Notes under the pieces: generated by a model | Databases searched by the model: none | The model's input: only the letters and a program-made list of their open reading frames with translations | Told to the model about the DNA's origin: nothing | NCBI GenBank assembly: GCA_020355945.1 | Contig: CP070627.1 | Location: 8,744,325 to 8,751,686, forward strand | Length of the DNA: 7,362 bases | Source: Candidatus Aminicenantota bacterium | Lineage (GTDB): Bacteria; Acidobacteriota; Aminicenantia; UBA2199 | Direction: 5' to 3' | Shown here: piece by piece, positions 4,997-7,362 of the stretch | Position numbering within the stretch: position 1 is the stretch's first letter | How the letters are laid out: every line of letters starts with the position of its first letter | Made by a program: the position numbers and the translations under genes

Positions 4997-5030
4997 AAAA
5001 AAAATGGGGTGGAGCTTCTCCTTTTTTTTT
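4997..5030 (+). terminator. Short hairpin with T run after the HEPN remnant
   Basis: GGAG (5011-5014), loop CTT, CTCC (5018-5021), then nine T (5022-5030). An A8 run upstream (4997-5004) could pair with the T run in part, as in many bidirectional terminators. The GC stem is only 4 base pairs, so strength is uncertain. Its place, just after the MNT/HEPN pair and before the NACHT gene, fits a Rho-independent terminator separating the two. Confidence 0.5.
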
Positions 5031-5035
5031 ATACT
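5030..5035 (+). promoter_or_regulatory. -10-like box directly before the NACHT gene (possible leaderless start)
   Basis: TATACT matches 5 of 6 -10 consensus bases. Transcription would begin about 7 bases on, near 5042, practically at the ATG (5044). No Shine-Dalgarno sequence precedes that ATG, only T and A runs. Together these suggest a leaderless mRNA. No good -35 is seen 16-18 bases upstream, so an activator might be needed, or the gene may be read through from upstream. Confidence 0.35.
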
Positions 5036-5043
5036 TTTTTAAA

Positions 5044-7362
5044 ATGAAGATGAACGACGATTTTTCAAGGTTAGAAGCATTGGTTTCACAGTGGGTGTGC
5101 GAGGCCAGCATTCATACAAAATCCGGTTCCACCGATAAAAACAAGTACAGTGAATACATTGCGGCAGAGCTCTTAAACGCCGCATTTTCATACCATCTGA
5201 AAGTACTGGGAAAGAATCACCCCGCGGTGGACCTGGGAGATCAGGAGAAAGGAATTGCCTTCCAAATTACGTCCCGTACCGATGCGGATAAAATCCGGTC
5301 CAACCTGCAAACCTTTAAGGATAAAAACTTGATGTCGAAATATCCTAAAGGAATACGTTTCCTCCTCCTGGTCAGCAAAAAAGAAGATTGGAGTGGGAAA
5401 ATAAAAAAATCCTTCACCGATATCCTGGAAAGTTTCGATGCGGATAAGCATATTTACACTTTAACCGATGTTGTTCAGCAGTTGAAGATCAATTACCTGA
5501 CAAATCCCGGACCTTTCCTCGATATCCTGTCTATCCTGGAATGGCAATTTGGGAATAAGTCAGGTGAGCCGCCCCTGCCATTCCTCCGGCAGATGCTTAT
5601 CCATGGGTCACAGTCGTATCATCAGGCATTAACAGGGGAAAACGGCCGGTTCCGCAGGCTGCACATCGAAGACCTCCTCCTCACCCGCCCGGATACCCAA
5701 ACTGAGTGGGTTCCGCAGCCGGTTTCCATCGAAGAAGGCAAGAACAGCAGCCATACCCATGAGACGGTAATTACCTTGCTGCCGCGATTGTGGAACCGGT
5801 CGTGTGAACATGCGGTAATTGTTGGCGAAGGAGGAATGGGTAAAACCGTTTCGCTGGTCCGGTTGTGGAAAACCTATTTAGACCGGATCCACAGCGGTTC
5901 GGATGATCCTATCCCGTTGTTTATCGCATTGAATGAATTCAATCAATGCACTATCACCACTGGGGATTTTATCCTTTCCCGGATTGCTAAAAGCTATCTT
6001 GACGATGAGCGGTTGAAGAATGTGCTGAATAAGCTGTTTAAAGCAAGGGAGCAAAAAGTAGACGGTATAAAGGTTCCATCCGTGGTTCTTTTGCTGGATG
6101 GGTTTAATGAAATTACCGTAGAAAAACGGGAATTACTACTGGAATTGAATCACCTGGCAGAGCAGTGCCCTGGGATCCAGGTAGTGATTACCAGTCGTTA
6201 CGATATGCGGGGGTATTTCAATTGGGGCCATTGGAACCTGGTGCGGCTCAAAGAACTGGATGAGGATAAAGTTGAAGAGTATTTGCAGGGCAAAGGCATG
6301 GCAGTACCTGGTCAGGAGCGGCTGCGTGGACTGCTCAGGAATCCCATGATGCTGACCCTGTATGCGGCTTCTTGTGAGGTGCAGGAAAACCAACGGGATT
6401 CCAGGTACTGCTGTTTCAAAGATACAGTGGAATCGCCCGGGGAATTGTTATGGAATTTTATTGAAGCCCAGGTGGCCAAACTCCCGGAAAGAGTAGGTTT
6501 GGATGAAGCCCAGGTGATTTATTATCGGTTTTTACTTAAATTTTTACTACCGGGGTTGGGATATGAAATGGAGAAAGCCGGGTTATTCGCTTTTACCTAT
6601 GCCCAATTCCAGGAGAACCTCGACCACCTGTGCCGACGATATTCGCAGGATGATTTCCTGGACACGTTTCCTCAATTTGGAAAATATGAAGACATGCTGC
6701 CGTTGGGAGAGTCTGCTGATGGACAGGAACGTCGCAAGAGAGCAGCCCGGCAGCGGGATATTTTTTGCAGTGAGCTGCATATGCTGGTAGAAGAGGGACA
6801 GAGCCTGCGTTTTTTACACCAAAATTTCCGGGATTTTTTTGCTGCCAGGCACGTGTTGAACGAGGCAGAGATAAGTGTGAGTAAGGGTGAGATACCACCA
6901 GTATTTAAGGAACGCATACTGGATTATTTCATACGCCGTCTGCTGGGTGAAATCGAAGGGGAGCATCGCTGTAAGCCATACCTGGTGAAAGATGAGGGTT
7001 GGAAGATCGATATAAATAAGGAAAACCTGTTATACCAGGTGCTGGATTTATGCCGGGGAAAATTTGGGGAAGAGGTGGGGTTTGCAGTTTGGAACATCGT
7101 GACTATATGGAAAGAGGTGCGGGGGGAGTTAAGTGGGGCGGATTTATCCGGTCTGGATTTATCGGGAATACCCTTGAATGGGATTAGGTACAGTCGTTTT
7201 TATAAAGACCGGTACTTAGCGGCAGTATTTGATGGTTCGCGGGTCCATGAAAAAAATCTCTTGCCCCGGGGGCATTCTTGGATAGTAAACAGCGCGGTGT
7301 ACAGCCCGGATGGGAAAAAAATCCTATCCGCTTCTTTTGATCAAACCATCAAAGAGTGGGAT
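5044..7362 (+). CDS. STAND protein: SMEK-like domain, NACHT NTPase, WD40 repeats (3' end outside window)
   Basis: One uninterrupted frame of 773 codons running off the window. Residues 1-165 resemble the SMEK domain found at the head of bacterial NACHT-type proteins: NKYSEYIAAELLNAAF (33-48), NHPAVDLGD (58-66), IAFQITS (71-77), then RFLLLVSKKEDW. The NTPase has Walker A GEGGMGKT (261-268, Lys267), Walker B VVLLLDGFNEI (347-357, Asp352), sensor VVITSR (380-385), RNPMMLTLYA (432-441) and the NACHT tail motif FLHQNFRDFFAARH (590-603). A helical stretch follows to about 695, then pentapeptide-like GADLSGLDLSG (698-708), then the first WD40 unit (GH at 743-744 to WD at 772-773). STAND proteins oligomerise on sensing a trigger through C-terminal repeats and fire an N-terminal effector; several such bacterial NLR-like proteins are antiphage. 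That role here is inference. The first in-frame ATG after the stop at 4996-4998 is 5044; ATG 5050 is an alternative. There is no Shine-Dalgarno site. Confidence 0.88.
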   Translation, partial: MKMNDDFSRLEALVSQWVCEASIHTKSGSTDKNKYSEYIAAELLNAAFSYHLKVLGKNHPAVDLGDQEKGIAFQITSRTDADKIRSNLQTFKDKNLMSKYPKGIRFLLLVSKKEDWSGKIKKSFTDILESFDADKHIYTLTDVVQQLKINYLTNPGPFLDILSILEWQFGNKSGEPPLPFLRQMLIHGSQSYHQALTGENGRFRRLHIEDLLLTRPDTQTEWVPQPVSIEEGKNSSHTHETVITLLPRLWNRSCEHAVIVGEGGMGKTVSLVRLWKTYLDRIHSGSDDPIPLFIALNEFNQCTITTGDFILSRIAKSYLDDERLKNVLNKLFKAREQKVDGIKVPSVVLLLDGFNEITVEKRELLLELNHLAEQCPGIQVVITSRYDMRGYFNWGHWNLVRLKELDEDKVEEYLQGKGMAVPGQERLRGLLRNPMMLTLYAASCEVQENQRDSRYCCFKDTVESPGELLWNFIEAQVAKLPERVGLDEAQVIYYRFLLKFLLPGLGYEMEKAGLFAFTYAQFQENLDHLCRRYSQDDFLDTFPQFGKYEDMLPLGESADGQERRKRAARQRDIFCSELHMLVEEGQSLRFLHQNFRDFFAARHVLNEAEISVSKGEIPPVFKERILDYFIRRLLGEIEGEHRCKPYLVKDEGWKIDINKENLLYQVLDLCRGKFGEEVGFAVWNIVTIWKEVRGELSGADLSGLDLSGIPLNGIRYSRFYKDRYLAAVFDGSRVHEKNLLPRGHSWIVNSAVYSPDGKKILSASFDQTIKEWD

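Noticed and set aside
6593..6898. Minus-strand frames of 65-101 codons and a + frame (6563-6790) inside the NACHT gene
   Set aside because: All overlap the continuous NACHT frame, which shows conserved motifs on both sides; these are shadows.
5044..7362. Frameshift or pseudogene in the NACHT gene
   Set aside because: Codon-by-codon reading gave no stop, and motif spacing (Walker A, Walker B, tail motif, WD40) stays in one frame to the last base.

Overview
The window looks like a chromosomal piece from a Gram-negative-type bacterium of moderate GC with AT-rich intergenic DNA. It carries a lipobox TPR protein and a Sec-type exported protein. The mix of class III cyclase, PP2C phosphatase, FHA protein and a large NACHT/WD40 protein fits a signalling-rich, complex-lifestyle lineage (for example deltaproteobacterial, acidobacterial or Aminicenantes-like). 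Taxonomy is inference only; no marker gene for it is present.

Region 1 (1-3576, all +) is a signalling block. It opens with the C-terminal part of a class III adenylate cyclase, coupled through an ATGA overlap to a TPR lipoprotein. A 312-base gap follows, holding a possible promoter, a short palindrome and a possible 31-codon ORF. Then come a PP2C Ser/Thr phosphatase, an FHA phosphothreonine-binding protein (ATGA overlap) and an exported thioredoxin-fold protein with a single cysteine. Phosphatase and FHA reader form a natural pair, but no kinase is visible; it may lie upstream.

Region 2 (3577-4301) is convergent. The folate gene folK lies on the minus strand, preceded and overlapped (ATGA) by a 51-codon ORF. 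That ORF looks like the two ends of an AlbA_4-type DNA-binding protein joined after loss of the middle. A degenerate 10-base tandem repeat lies between the convergent genes.

Region 3 (4302-5040) is an accessory patch. It has a GC-rich REP-like palindrome, a good promoter, an intact MNT-type nucleotidyltransferase antitoxin, and a HEPN (HepT-like) toxin partner reduced to 59 aa. The toxin keeps its head and tail but appears to have lost the catalytic core. A short hairpin with a T run ends the patch.

Region 4 (5044-7362, +) is one uninterrupted frame of 773 codons that runs off the end of the window. It encodes a STAND protein: SMEK-like N-terminal domain, NACHT-type NTPase, helical region, short pentapeptide-like stretch, then the first WD40 repeat. 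By analogy with bacterial NLR-like proteins it is a candidate conflict or antiphage sensor. It has no Shine-Dalgarno sequence, and a TATACT box lies just upstream of the ATG, so it may be translated from a leaderless mRNA.
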